NCBI RefSeq assembly: GCF_004358165.1
Contig: NZ_SMTG01000006.1
Coordinates: 124,001 to 188,000 of the forward strand
Direction of reading: 5' to 3'
Length of the DNA stretch: 64,000 bases
DNA from: Luteimonas terrae
Lineage (GTDB): Bacteria > Pseudomonadota > Gammaproteobacteria > Xanthomonadales > Xanthomonadaceae
Below, piece after piece: positions 53,416 to 62,205 of this stretch (the first letter of the stretch is position 1; each line of letters begins with the position of its first letter). Below the pieces are notes generated by a model. That model made no database searches. It was not told the origin of the DNA and saw nothing but the letters and a program-made list of their open reading frames with translations. The position numbers were made by a program, and so were the translations under genes.

Positions 53416-54690
53416 TCAGAACAGACTCGCCTGCCGCGGCTGCGGGGCGAGTTCGGTGCGCAGGCGCGCGGTGTCGTCGAGGCGCTGGCGCGGGTGGTGT
53501 CCGGGCGTGATCACGAACGGCATGATCTTCTTCAGCGGCACGCGCAGGCGGGCGAGATCGTCCAGCCGCAAGGCGCCATGCGGTCGCGCGGCGATGATGC
53601 GTTCGACATTGCGCGTGCCCAGGCCGGGCACGCGCAGGAGCATCTCGCGCGGCGCGCGGTTGATGTCGACGGGAAAGCGCGTCGGGTTGCGCAGCGCCCA
53701 GGCCAGCTTGGGATCGACGTCGAGATCGAGCATGCCGGCCGTGGTGTCGGCAGCATCGGTCACCGGATCGGGTGCGATCTCCTCGACATCGAAGCCGTAG
53801 AAGCGCAGCAGCCAGTCGGCTTGGTAGAGCCGGTGCTCGCGCAGCAGCGGTGGCGACTGCAGCGGCAGATTCTTGGACGCATCGGGAATCGGACTGAAGG
53901 CCGAGTAGTACACGCGCCGCATCCGGTAGGTACCGTACATGCGGTTGCTGGTTTCCAGGATGCTGCGGTCGTTGGCGGCATCGGCGCCGACGATCATCTG
54001 CGTGCTCTGCCCGGCCGGCGCGAACCGCGGCGCCTTGGCGCGGCGCACGGTCACCGCCTGGCGCTTCACCCGGCGCGCGTCCTTGTCCTCGTCGATGCGC
54101 CACTTGAGTTCGCCCATCGCGCCATGGATGCCGGCGTGGGTCTTCTCCGGCGCCAGCGCCGACATGCCGGCCTCGGTCGGCAGTTCGATGTTGATGCTCA
54201 GGCGGTCGGCGTAGCGCCCGGCGGCGGCCAGCAGTTCCGGCGCGGCATCGGGAATCGTCTTGAGATGGATGTAGCCGGCGAAACGATGGTCCTCGCGCAG
54301 GCTGCGCGCGACCTCGACCATCTGCTCCATCGTGTAGTCGCCGCTGCGGATGATGCCGCTGGAGAGGAACAGACCTTCGATGTAGTTGCGCTTGTAGAAA
54401 TCCAGCGTCAGCGTCACGACCTCTTCGGGCGTGAAGCGCGCGCGGCGCACATTGCTCGATACGCGATTGACGCAATAGGCGCAGTCGAAGATGCAGAAGT
54501 TGGTCAGCAGGATCTTCAGCAGCGACACGCAGCGCCCGTCGGGCGTGTAGGAATGGCAGATGCCCATGCCCTCGGTGCTGCCGATGCCGCCGGTCTTCGA
54601 CGAGTCGCGCCTGTTCGCACCGCTCGACGCGCAGGAGGCGTCGTACTTGGCGGCGTCGGCGAGGATCGCGAGTTTGTCGGTCAGGTTCAC
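53416..54690 (-). CDS. radical SAM DNA modification/repair-type protein (UDG-linked)
   Basis: 424 residues. The radical SAM cluster motif is CIFDCAYC (C-x3-C-x2-C, about residues 65-72). A C-terminal helix-hairpin-helix (VPGLGTRNVERIIAARP) suggests DNA binding. The sequence matches the family annotated as linked to UDG proteins, in which SAM radical chemistry and a uracil-DNA protein work on the same lesions. The start is taken at GTG 54690 with AAGGTAGG upstream, giving MNLTDKLAILADAAKYD; a longer GTG start 18 codons earlier would include a large hairpin. The exact reaction is unknown. Confidence 0.88.
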   Translation of the reverse strand: MNLTDKLAILADAAKYDASCASSGANRRDSSKTGGIGSTEGMGICHSYTPDGRCVSLLKILLTNFCIFDCAYCVNRVSSNVRRARFTPEEVVTLTLDFYKRNYIEGLFLSSGIIRSGDYTMEQMVEVARSLREDHRFAGYIHLKTIPDAAPELLAAAGRYADRLSINIELPTEAGMSALAPEKTHAGIHGAMGELKWRIDEDKDARRVKRQAVTVRRAKAPRFAPAGQSTQMIVGADAANDRSILETSNRMYGTYRMRRVYYSAFSPIPDASKNLPLQSPPLLREHRLYQADWLLRFYGFDVEEIAPDPVTDAADTTAGMLDLDVDPKLAWALRNPTRFPVDINRAPREMLLRVPGLGTRNVERIIAARPHGALRLDDLARLRVPLKKIMPFVITPGHHPRQRLDDTARLRTELAPQPRQASLF

Positions 54691-54703
54691 GCGCCTACCT
54701 TGC

Positions 54704-54745
54704 CGTGGAAGCGTCTCAGCTTCTGAGACTGCCCGAGCTTCCACG
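54704..54745. promoter_or_regulatory. long interrupted hairpin upstream of the radical SAM gene
   Basis: CGTGGAAGC (54704-54712) pairs with 54737-54745, and directly inside it GTCTCAG (54713-54719) pairs with 54723-54729. The only interruption is a 7-nt bulge, TGCCCGA (54730-54736). The 16-bp stem ends 14 nt before the GTG start, so it could form in the mRNA leader or bind a protein. Confidence 0.5.
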
Positions 54746-54832
54746 CACGAGGCCGCACGCGCGTGAACGAAGGTGACGCGTGCCGTGCGTCACCCAGGTC
54801 ATGCCGGCGTGTGATCGTCGTATTCACGTTAC

Positions 54833-55705
54833 GTGGCCGCCCGCGTCGATAGGGTCTCCGCGGGCCTGTCGACCGGCGGCCCGCGACACGTGCTCTGCAG
54901 GGCGGCCAGCATCGACACCCAGTTCCGAATCCCACGACGCGCCAGCGTCCTGTCCGTCGTCGCGCTCGCCGGCGCGTTGCTGTCCGCCTGCACGGGCCCC
55001 CAGTCCGCACTCGATCCTGCCGGCCCGGCCGCGGCCGAAATCGCGCGCGGCTGGTGGCTCATGGTCTCGGCCTTCACCGCGGTCTGGGCGCTGGTGCTGG
55101 TGCTGTTGTGGCGTGCGCTGGCGCGCCGTGATGCCGATGCGCGCCTGCGGCGGCCGGACCGGCTGATCCTGTGGGGCGGCGTTGCGTTTCCCACCGTCGT
55201 GCTGGCCGCCCTGCTGGTCTACGGCAGCCTGACCAGCGCGCGCGTGACCGGCGTCGGCGTCGAGCCCGACGCGGTCGTCGACGTCACCGCGCGCCAGTGG
55301 CAATGGCATTTCCGCTATCGCGATGCGGATGGACAGGTGATCGGCGAGAGCGTCGATGAACTGGCCGTGCCGCTGGGCGCGATGGTCGAGTACCGCATCA
55401 CCAGCGAGGACGTGATCCACAGCTTCTGGATCCCGCGCCTGGGCGGCAAGATGGATGCGATTCCCGGCCGCGTGAACACCCTGCGCCTGCGCGCCGAACA
55501 GCGCACGCCGATGCGGGGGCAGTGCGCGGAATTCTGCGGGCTGCAACATGCCCGGATGCTGTTTCCGGTGATCGTGATGGACGCCGGCGCGATCGCCGGC
55601 TGGCTGGCCGATCGTCCTGCCGCGCCGGCCGATGAACCGCCCGGCCCCGGCGCGCCTGCCGGACGCGCGCCGCCGCGCCACGGCGCCTCGGAGAACGTGC
55701 TGTGA
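54833..55705 (+). CDS. coxB: cytochrome c oxidase subunit II
   Basis: 290 residues. A signal sequence or lipoprotein-like segment (LSACTG, about residue 52) and two membrane helices precede the CuA domain. The CuA ligands are seen in HSFWIP and CAEFCGLQHARM. It accepts electrons from cytochrome c. There is no C-terminal cytochrome c domain, unlike caa3-type subunits II. The GTG at 54833 is uncertain; later starts inside the first 45 codons are possible. It overlaps the next gene by four bases. Confidence 0.9.
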   Translation: MAARVDRVSAGLSTGGPRHVLCRAASIDTQFRIPRRASVLSVVALAGALLSACTGPQSALDPAGPAAAEIARGWWLMVSAFTAVWALVLVLLWRALARRDADARLRRPDRLILWGGVAFPTVVLAALLVYGSLTSARVTGVGVEPDAVVDVTARQWQWHFRYRDADGQVIGESVDELAVPLGAMVEYRITSEDVIHSFWIPRLGGKMDAIPGRVNTLRLRAEQRTPMRGQCAEFCGLQHARMLFPVIVMDAGAIAGWLADRPAAPADEPPGPGAPAGRAPPRHGASENVL

Positions 55706-58242
55706 GCGACCTGCGGCCCGACCACACGATTCCCACGCCGGGCGACCACCTGCGCCATACGGACCGCATCGCCGCGCTAGAACGCATCTGGGCCAACGGA
55801 CGCGGCCTCGTCGGGCAGTTGACCGCGGTCAACCACACGACGATCGCATTGCGCTTCATCGTCACCGGCCTTTGCTTTCTGCTGGTCGGCGGCATGCTGT
55901 CGATGTTCATCCGCCTGCAGCTGGCGTGGCCCGGATTGAACGTGCTCGACCCCGAGCGCTACGCGCAGTTCGTGACCATGCACGGCACGACGATGATGTT
56001 CCTGTTCGCGGTGCCGATCATGGAAGGCTTCGCGATGTACCTCATCCCGAAGATGCTCGGCACGCGCGATCTGCCGTTCCCGCGCCTGTCGGCGTTCGGC
56101 TGGTGGTGCTACCTGTTCGGCGGCCTGTTCCTGTATTCGAGTTTCATCTTCGGCAGCGTGCCCGACGGCGGCTGGTTCATGTACACGCCGCTGACCGATT
56201 CGACGTATTCGCCGGGCAAGGGCGCCGACTTCTGGCTGATCGGCGTGACCTTCGCCGAGATCGCGGCCGTGACGGCGGCGGTGGAACTGATCGTGGCGAT
56301 CCTGATCACCCGCGCGCCGGGCATGGACCTGACCCGCATGCCGCTGTTCGCGTGGGCGATCCTGGTCACGGCCTTCATGATCGCGTTCGGCTTTCCGCCG
56401 CTGATCCTCGCCAGCCTGCTGCTGGAGATCCAGCGCGCGTTCGACTTCGCGTTCTTCGAGGTCGCGCGCGGCGGCGACCCGCTGCTGTGGCAGCACCTGT
56501 TCTGGCTGTTCGGCCATCCCGAGGTCTACATCATCTTCCTGCCCGCGGCCGGCGTGGTGTCGACGCTGGTGCCGACCTTCGCGCGCCGTCCGATCGTGGG
56601 CTACACCTGGATCGTGCTGGCGCTGATCGCGACGGGTTTCCTGAGCTTCGGCCTGTGGGTGCACCACATGTTCGCGGTCGGCATTCCGCTGCTGGCGCTC
56701 GCGTTCTTCAGTGCGGCCAGCATGGCCGTGGCGATTCCGACCGGCATCCAGGTGTTCGCGTGGATCGCCACGCTGTGGGCCGGCAAGCCGTGGCTGCGCG
56801 TGCCGATGCTGCACATCATCGGTTTTTTCATCACCTTCGTCTGTGGCGGCCTGACCGGCGTGATGCTGGCCTTCGTGCCGTTCGACTGGCAGGCCCACGA
56901 CACGCACTTCGTCGTCGCCCACCTGCACTACGTGCTGATCGGCGGGATGATGTTCCCGATGTTCGCCGGGCTGTACTACTGGCTGCCGCTGGCGAGCGGG
57001 CGCATGCCGTCCGAATCGCTGAGCCGCAGCGCGTTCTGGCTGGTGTTCATCGGCTTCAACCTGACCTTCCTGCCGATGCACATCACCGGCCTGGTCGGCA
57101 TGCCGCGCCGCGTGGAGAGCTACGCGATGGAGCTCGGCGTGCACTGGCTCAACCTGGTGTCGACGGCGGCGGGGTTCGTGCTCGCGGTCGGCATCATCGC
57201 CATCCTCGTCGACGTGGCGCTGTGCTTCGTGCTCGGCCGACGCAACAGCGAGAATCCGTGGCAGGCGCCGACGCTGGAATGGGCGCTGCCGCACCCGGCG
57301 CCGAAGTACAACTTCGCGTCGCTTCCCGAGGTGTCCGATCGCAATCCGCTGTGGCGCGATCCCGACCTCGTCGCCGCGACGCGCCGCACCGACGGCCTGC
57401 TCGCCGACGCGCACGGCGGCTGGCGCTGGATTCTCGGCACGTCGATCCAGTCGGCGCAGCCCGAGCAGGCGATCCGCCTGTCGAACTCGACCTGGTTCCC
57501 TCTGCTGTGCGCACTGTGCATCGCAGTGCTGCTGGCCGGCTTCATCACCTCGCAGTACTGGCTGTCGGTGCTGATGCTGCTGCCGCTGATCGGCCTGTTC
57601 CTGCGCTGGCTGTGGACCGTCAACGGCCGTGATGCGCCGCTGCGGATCGAAGTGAAGCCGGGCTTGTGGCTGCCGACGCAGGCCGCGGCGAAGAATGCGC
57701 CGGGCTGGTGGGCGCTGGTCGGCACGTTGCTGATCGACGGCTCGCTGTTCGCATCGCTGGTCTACGCGTACTTCTACCTGTGGCTGCATGCGCCCGCCTG
57801 GCCGGCCGGTGGCGCCACGTTCACCGCGCTCGCCCCGGCTGCGGCTGCACTGGCCGCGCTGCTGCTTGCCGGCATCGCCGCGTGGCGCGCATCGGTCGCG
57901 GTGCGCGCCGGCCACGCGCAGCGCGCGATCGGCTGGCACGTGCTCGCCGTCGTCGCCGGACTGGGGTTCCTCGCGCTGCAGTTGCCGACGATCGCCGAGG
58001 CGGTCGGCGCGCCGCAGCGGCACGCCTACGGCTCGGTGGTGTGGACGCTGGCCGGCTTCCATGCCCTGCACGTGGCGGTGGCCGCGCTGATCGGCGGCTT
58101 CGTCGCGCTGCGCATCGCGCGCGGCCATGTCGACGCGGATCGACCGCTGGAGACCCGCATCGCGACCGGCTTCTGGCGCTACGTGGTCGCGCAGGGCGCG
58201 ATCGCATGGGCGGTGCTGCATCTGTTCCCGAGGTTCGCATGA
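55702..58242 (+). CDS. cytochrome c oxidase subunit I-III fusion
   Basis: 846 residues. The first 560 are subunit I: heme a ligand in VTMHGTTMM, CuB/heme a3 ligands in GHPEVYIIF, WVHHMFA and HDTHFVVAHLHYVL. After a linker, helices from about residue 590 to 846 match subunit III. The enzyme reduces oxygen to water and pumps protons. A tyrosine in HPEVY places it in the heme-copper type A group. The fusion and the overlapping starts make an operon with coxB and the following membrane gene. Confidence 0.93.
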   Translation: MSDLRPDHTIPTPGDHLRHTDRIAALERIWANGRGLVGQLTAVNHTTIALRFIVTGLCFLLVGGMLSMFIRLQLAWPGLNVLDPERYAQFVTMHGTTMMFLFAVPIMEGFAMYLIPKMLGTRDLPFPRLSAFGWWCYLFGGLFLYSSFIFGSVPDGGWFMYTPLTDSTYSPGKGADFWLIGVTFAEIAAVTAAVELIVAILITRAPGMDLTRMPLFAWAILVTAFMIAFGFPPLILASLLLEIQRAFDFAFFEVARGGDPLLWQHLFWLFGHPEVYIIFLPAAGVVSTLVPTFARRPIVGYTWIVLALIATGFLSFGLWVHHMFAVGIPLLALAFFSAASMAVAIPTGIQVFAWIATLWAGKPWLRVPMLHIIGFFITFVCGGLTGVMLAFVPFDWQAHDTHFVVAHLHYVLIGGMMFPMFAGLYYWLPLASGRMPSESLSRSAFWLVFIGFNLTFLPMHITGLVGMPRRVESYAMELGVHWLNLVSTAAGFVLAVGIIAILVDVALCFVLGRRNSENPWQAPTLEWALPHPAPKYNFASLPEVSDRNPLWRDPDLVAATRRTDGLLADAHGGWRWILGTSIQSAQPEQAIRLSNSTWFPLLCALCIAVLLAGFITSQYWLSVLMLLPLIGLFLRWLWTVNGRDAPLRIEVKPGLWLPTQAAAKNAPGWWALVGTLLIDGSLFASLVYAYFYLWLHAPAWPAGGATFTALAPAAAALAALLLAGIAAWRASVAVRAGHAQRAIGWHVLAVVAGLGFLALQLPTIAEAVGAPQRHAYGSVVWTLAGFHALHVAVAALIGGFVALRIARGHVDADRPLETRIATGFWRYVVAQGAIAWAVLHLFPRFA

Positions 58243-58610
58243 GCCTGGTCCGCACGCCCGGGCTGCTGCGTCTGTCGCTGCCGCTGGCGGTCTGGGCGCT
58301 GCATTTCGTCGCGATCTACAGCCTGCAGGGCCTGGCCTGCGCACGCGCGTTGTGGCGGACGCCGTGGGCGGGACTGGAAGCGATGACCTGGGTGCTGTGG
58401 GGCCTGACCGCCGTGGCGCTGGTCGCGATCGTCGCCAGCGCCATTCCCGCGTATCGCGCGTGGCGCGCGTTGCGTGCCGACCCCGACGGCCGCGCCGACA
58501 CGGTGCGCCAGCGCTTTCTGCATGCACTGGCCGCCCTGTGTGCGTTGATCGCCACGATCGGCGTCGTCTTCACCGCCGTGCCGGTCGCGCTGCTGCCGAC
58601 CTGCGCCTGA
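58239..58610 (+). CDS. small membrane protein of the cox operon
   Basis: 123 residues with three hydrophobic helices (about residues 10-35, 45-68 and 92-118). No family is recognised. It begins inside the stop codon of the subunit I-III gene (ATGA) and ends 12 nt before the DUF2231 gene, so it is almost certainly part of the operon. It might be an accessory or assembly subunit. Cysteines occur at the ends of the helices (LACAR, ALCAL, PTCA). Confidence 0.75.
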   Translation: MSLVRTPGLLRLSLPLAVWALHFVAIYSLQGLACARALWRTPWAGLEAMTWVLWGLTAVALVAIVASAIPAYRAWRALRADPDGRADTVRQRFLHALAALCALIATIGVVFTAVPVALLPTCA

Positions 58611-58622
58611 TCCGGACCCCCG

Positions 58623-59162
58623 ATGCGCAAGAGCCTCAAGCAACCCGTTCCCCGCACGCAAAGCCACACGGTGGAAAGCGTGCTGGCGATCGCCAAGCAC
58701 CCGATCCATCCGATGCTGGTGACCTTTCCCATCGCTTTCCTGTCGATGGTGGTGGTCACCGACGTGCTGTACCTGTGGCTGGGCGCGACGTTCTGGGCGG
58801 AACTCTCGTTCTGGCTCAACGTCGGCGGTCTGGGTTTCGGCGTGCTGGCCGGCATCGTCGGCACGATCGACATGATGTCGATCCGCGTCGTGCGTCGGCA
58901 CGTCTCGGCCTGGAACCACTTCATCGTCGCGGTGATGGTGCTGGCGATGGCCGCACTCGGCGTGTGGCTGCGCCTGCCGGGTCATGCCGAGGCGGTGTGG
59001 CCCTGGGGCCTAGTGTCGTCGGCGACGATGGCACTGCTGGTGATGGTGGCCGGCTGGCTGGGCGGGACCCTGAGCTTTCGCCACGGTATCGGCGTCTACG
59101 GCGACGAGGAAACCGATGCCGCCAGCGGACGCGACGCGGAGCGCAAGCCGCCGGCCGAATAG
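58623..59162 (+). CDS. DUF2231 membrane protein
   Basis: 179 residues. HPIHPMLVTFPIAFL with the conserved H-x-x-HP and four hydrophobic helices match DUF2231. A role in redox or metal handling near oxidases has been suggested for the family; it is unproven. It follows the cox operon with close spacing. The C-terminal tail is acidic and hydrophilic. Confidence 0.85.
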   Translation: MRKSLKQPVPRTQSHTVESVLAIAKHPIHPMLVTFPIAFLSMVVVTDVLYLWLGATFWAELSFWLNVGGLGFGVLAGIVGTIDMMSIRVVRRHVSAWNHFIVAVMVLAMAALGVWLRLPGHAEAVWPWGLVSSATMALLVMVAGWLGGTLSFRHGIGVYGDEETDAASGRDAERKPPAE

Positions 59163-59184
59163 CGCGCGTCCGTCGCTGCGGATT

Positions 59185-59682
59185 TCAGGGCGTCGCGTCG
59201 TCGCCGAGTCCCGGCACCAGATCTTCGGCGTCCACCGTTCGCGCGGGCGGTGCCGGCAGATCCCCAAGCGTCTGCGGCTTGGCGCCGGTGAGCCCGGCGA
59301 TCACCAGCAGCAGCACCAATGGCACCCAGCCGATGACACGGAAGAAGGTCGCGCCGTGCTTGCAGCGGTCGTGACCCAGTTCGTACAGCAGCAGCCCGTA
59401 GTACAGATGCAGCAGCACCGCCATCGCGACGACGACGAGCTTGAGCACGAGCCATGCGCCGGTCGGATTCCAGGCGATCAGGATGCCGCCGAAGGTGATC
59501 GTCAGCAGGGCGGCCGGGGTCATGATCCGGAAGAACAGGGTGTTGGTGACCGGATTCCAGAACTCCGGATCGGCATCGATCTCGCGGCGGTTGCGGGCGA
59601 CGAACAGGCGCGGCAGGAAGAACAGGCCGGTGAACCAGACCGTCATCGCCAGGATGTGCAGGACCTTGAGCCAGAAGTACAC
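59185..59682 (-). CDS. hemJ: protoporphyrinogen oxidase HemJ-like protein
   Basis: 165 residues. Four membrane helices begin with YFWLKVLHILAMTVWFTGLFFLPRLFV, the HemJ pattern with the conserved histidine and arginine. It probably oxidises protoporphyrinogen IX in heme synthesis. I take GTG 59682 with GGAG upstream, which gives the usual start; a longer start at 59730 is less likely. A C-terminal Pro/Asp-rich tail of about 30 residues is longer than in most HemJ. It is convergent with the DUF2231 gene and divergent from the CtaG gene. Confidence 0.85.
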   Translation of the reverse strand: MYFWLKVLHILAMTVWFTGLFFLPRLFVARNRREIDADPEFWNPVTNTLFFRIMTPAALLTITFGGILIAWNPTGAWLVLKLVVVAMAVLLHLYYGLLLYELGHDRCKHGATFFRVIGWVPLVLLLVIAGLTGAKPQTLGDLPAPPARTVDAEDLVPGLGDDATP

Positions 59683-59784
59683 CGGCGCTCCGGAAATCGA
59701 TACCGGCGTGCAGGGTACGCAGGCGCGCATCAAATCCTTGTGGCCTCGACGCGCGCTGCAGCGCGCGGCTGCTACGGTCGATCC

Positions 59785-60660
59785 ATGTCGCGCTCCGTCC
59801 TCCACGCATCGGCTGCGGCCGGCTTCGCGCTGCTGCTGGCCGCGGCGCCCGCCGCGGCGGTGACGCCGGACGGTCCGCCGCCGCCGCTCGCGCAGGCCTG
59901 GTCGCTTTCGCTCCGGACGCTGCTGCCGCTGGCGGCCGTGGTGGCGATGTACACCGTGGGCATCTGGCGCACGCGGCCGCCGTTCCTGCACGGGATCGCC
60001 GGTGTCGCCGGCCTCGTCGCGCTCGCGCTGGCGGTGCTGTGGCCCTTCGATGCCTGGGCCGCCTATGCGCTGTCGGCGCATGTGGCCCAGCACATGCTGC
60101 TGCTGGCGCTGGCACCACCGCTGCTCGTGATCGCGCGGCCCGCCCGGCTGCTGGCGGGCTGCGTGCCGGCGCGTCCGCGCGCGACGGTCGAACGATACGC
60201 GGCAACGTCGATGCGACGCCTGGAGGCGCCGCTCGGCCTGGCGACGCTGGTGCACGTGGTCGTGCTGTGGGCCTGGCACCTGCCGGCGGCGACGTCCGCC
60301 GCGCTCGTCAGCGAACCCGTGCATCGTCTGATGCTCGCCAGTGTGCTGCTGGCCGGCCTGTGGTTCTGGAGCGCGGTGCTGGCGCGGCTGCAGACGCGCG
60401 ATGGCGCGATCGCCGGCGCCCTCGTCGCGCTGGTCACGGCGATGATGCTGATGGGATTTCTCGGCGCACTGCTGACGTTCTCGCCGCGGCTGCTCTACCC
60501 CGCCTACACCGACCGCGCACTGCTCGCCGGCCTCGACGCGCTCGCCGACCAGCAACTCGCCGGCCTGCTGATGTGGGTGCCGGGCGGGTTGCCCTATCTC
60601 GCGGTCGGCCTGTGGCTGGCGGTCGTCTGGCTGCGCGGCGTGCAGCGGGCGGCGGCGTGA
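59785..60660 (+). CDS. cytochrome c oxidase assembly protein, CtaG (caa3-type)
   Basis: 291 residues, a polytopic membrane protein with about seven helices. HVAQHMLLLALAPPLLVIARP and the WAWHLPAATSAAL segment with paired histidines are typical of caa3_CtaG. It is thought to deliver copper or help assemble the oxidase encoded at 54833-58242. The ATG at 59785 starts just before a signal-like hydrophobic region. It overlaps the ferric reductase-like gene by four bases (GTGA). Confidence 0.88.
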   Translation: MSRSVLHASAAAGFALLLAAAPAAAVTPDGPPPPLAQAWSLSLRTLLPLAAVVAMYTVGIWRTRPPFLHGIAGVAGLVALALAVLWPFDAWAAYALSAHVAQHMLLLALAPPLLVIARPARLLAGCVPARPRATVERYAATSMRRLEAPLGLATLVHVVVLWAWHLPAATSAALVSEPVHRLMLASVLLAGLWFWSAVLARLQTRDGAIAGALVALVTAMMLMGFLGALLTFSPRLLYPAYTDRALLAGLDALADQQLAGLLMWVPGGLPYLAVGLWLAVVWLRGVQRAAA

Positions 60661-61973
60661 ACACCCGCTGGCGGCGACTGCTCGGCTGGTTGCTGGTCTG
60701 GATGGCGCTGGCCCTGCTGCCGATGTGCATCGCGCTGGCCGGTGACCCGCCGGCGGTGCGCGACCGCATCGTCGAGACCGGCGCGATGCTCGGCCTGCTG
60801 GGTCTGGGCGTGCTGTCCGCGCAGGCGCTGACCTCGGGCCGGCAACGCTGGTTCGCGCGCGGACTCGGCCAGGACGATGTACTGCAGTTCCATCGCCAGA
60901 CTGGTCTGCTGGGATGGGGCCTGGTGCTGGCGCATCCGTTGACGATGTTCCTGGGCGATGCGCGGTTTCTCGACTATCTCGACCCGCGCGAGGACTGGCT
61001 GCGGGCGACGCCGCTGTGGACGGTGCTGCTCGCGGTCACGTGGCTGGCGACCACTTCGCTGTGGCGGCTGTCGTTCGGCCTGCAGTACGAGCACTGGCGC
61101 CTGCTGCACGGCGCGCTCGCGCTGCTGGTGGTGACGATCGGCCTGGGCCACGCGCTGATGGTCGACCACTACACCGGCCCGCTGTGGAAGAAGCTCGCGC
61201 TGACGATGGCGGTCGGCGCCTCGCTGTACGCGGTGATCGAGAACCGCGTGCTGCGGCCGCGCGGGCTGGCGCGCCGGCCGTGGACGGTGCAGTCGGTCGA
61301 GACCGCGCGCGACGGCAGCCACGTATTGCGGCTCTCGCCTGCGGGCCACGACGGCCTGCGCTTCCGCCCCGGCCAGTACGCGTGGATCACCATCGGCGAT
61401 ACGCCGTGGCGTGTGCAGCAGCACCCCTTCTCGATCAGCTCGAGCGCCGAGTCGTCCACGCTGGAGTTCACGATCAAGCCGCTGGGCGATTTCACCGCGC
61501 GCATCGGCGCGATTCCGGTCGGCACACGCGCGTTCGTCGAAGGGCCGTACGGCGAGTTCGTGTATCTGCCCGATGCCTGCCCGCAGGGCGCGGTCTTCAT
61601 CGCCGGCGGCGTCGGCATCACGCCGATCCTGAGCATGCTGCGTACCGCGCGCGACGGTGGCGCGACTGCGCCGATGTGGCTGATCTACGGCAATCCGGCC
61701 TGGGACGACGTGCTGTATCGCGACGCGCTCGATGCGCTGTCGAAGGAATTGCCGTTGACGGTGATCCACGTGCTCGAAGACGCGCCGGACGACTGGGACG
61801 GCGAGACCGGCCACATCGATGGCGATCTGCTCGACCGGCACCTGCCCGAGCTCGCGTCGTTGCCGGTCTACGTCTGCGGACCGGACGCGCTCGCCAATGC
61901 GGTCGAACCGGCCCTGATCGCGCGCGGCGTCACCGCCGACCGGCTCTACTCGGAGCGTTTCGATCTCGTATGA
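60657..61973 (+). CDS. ferric reductase-like transmembrane flavoprotein
   Basis: 438 residues. Six helices with histidines for two b hemes (FHRQTGLLGWGLVLAHPL, YEHWRLLHGAL) are followed by a FAD domain with HPFSISSS and an NAD(P)H domain with GGVGITPILSML. Proteins of this NOX/FRE group transfer electrons across the membrane. The GTG start at 60657 overlaps the CtaG stop. Its place in the oxidase assembly cluster suggests copper or iron reduction for cofactor insertion, which is inference. Confidence 0.88.
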   Translation: MNTRWRRLLGWLLVWMALALLPMCIALAGDPPAVRDRIVETGAMLGLLGLGVLSAQALTSGRQRWFARGLGQDDVLQFHRQTGLLGWGLVLAHPLTMFLGDARFLDYLDPREDWLRATPLWTVLLAVTWLATTSLWRLSFGLQYEHWRLLHGALALLVVTIGLGHALMVDHYTGPLWKKLALTMAVGASLYAVIENRVLRPRGLARRPWTVQSVETARDGSHVLRLSPAGHDGLRFRPGQYAWITIGDTPWRVQQHPFSISSSAESSTLEFTIKPLGDFTARIGAIPVGTRAFVEGPYGEFVYLPDACPQGAVFIAGGVGITPILSMLRTARDGGATAPMWLIYGNPAWDDVLYRDALDALSKELPLTVIHVLEDAPDDWDGETGHIDGDLLDRHLPELASLPVYVCGPDALANAVEPALIARGVTADRLYSERFDLV

Positions 61974-61995
61974 GCAGTGGAGGATGCCAGCCGTG

Positions 61996-62079
61996 ATGCA
62001 TCGCCATCTGCGCCGCGCCGGCGTGATCGCCTCGATCGTGCTGGTGTTGATCGCGATCGCGGCGGCTTGGTTGCGCTGA
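61996..62079 (+). CDS. 27-residue single-helix membrane peptide
   Basis: A small frame, MHRHLRRAGVIASIVLVLIA and six more residues, with a basic N-terminus and one hydrophobic helix. A GGAGG site lies 12 nt before ATG 61996 and 9 nt before an in-frame GTG 61993, either of which could start it. It begins 22 nt after the flavoprotein gene and may be a small subunit of that complex. Short length means chance cannot be excluded. Confidence 0.45.
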   Translation: MHRHLRRAGVIASIVLVLIAIAAAWLR

Positions 62080-62205
62080 AGAACCGGACGCCGCTGGGAT
62101 CATGCGTCCCGCGCGTTGCCGCGACGTCACTTCCGATTTCCCGCCCGGATTGACGACGTGTGGACCCGCGCGCTCGCAAGCTGGCCCGCCGTCGCCGGTA
62201 TCGCC

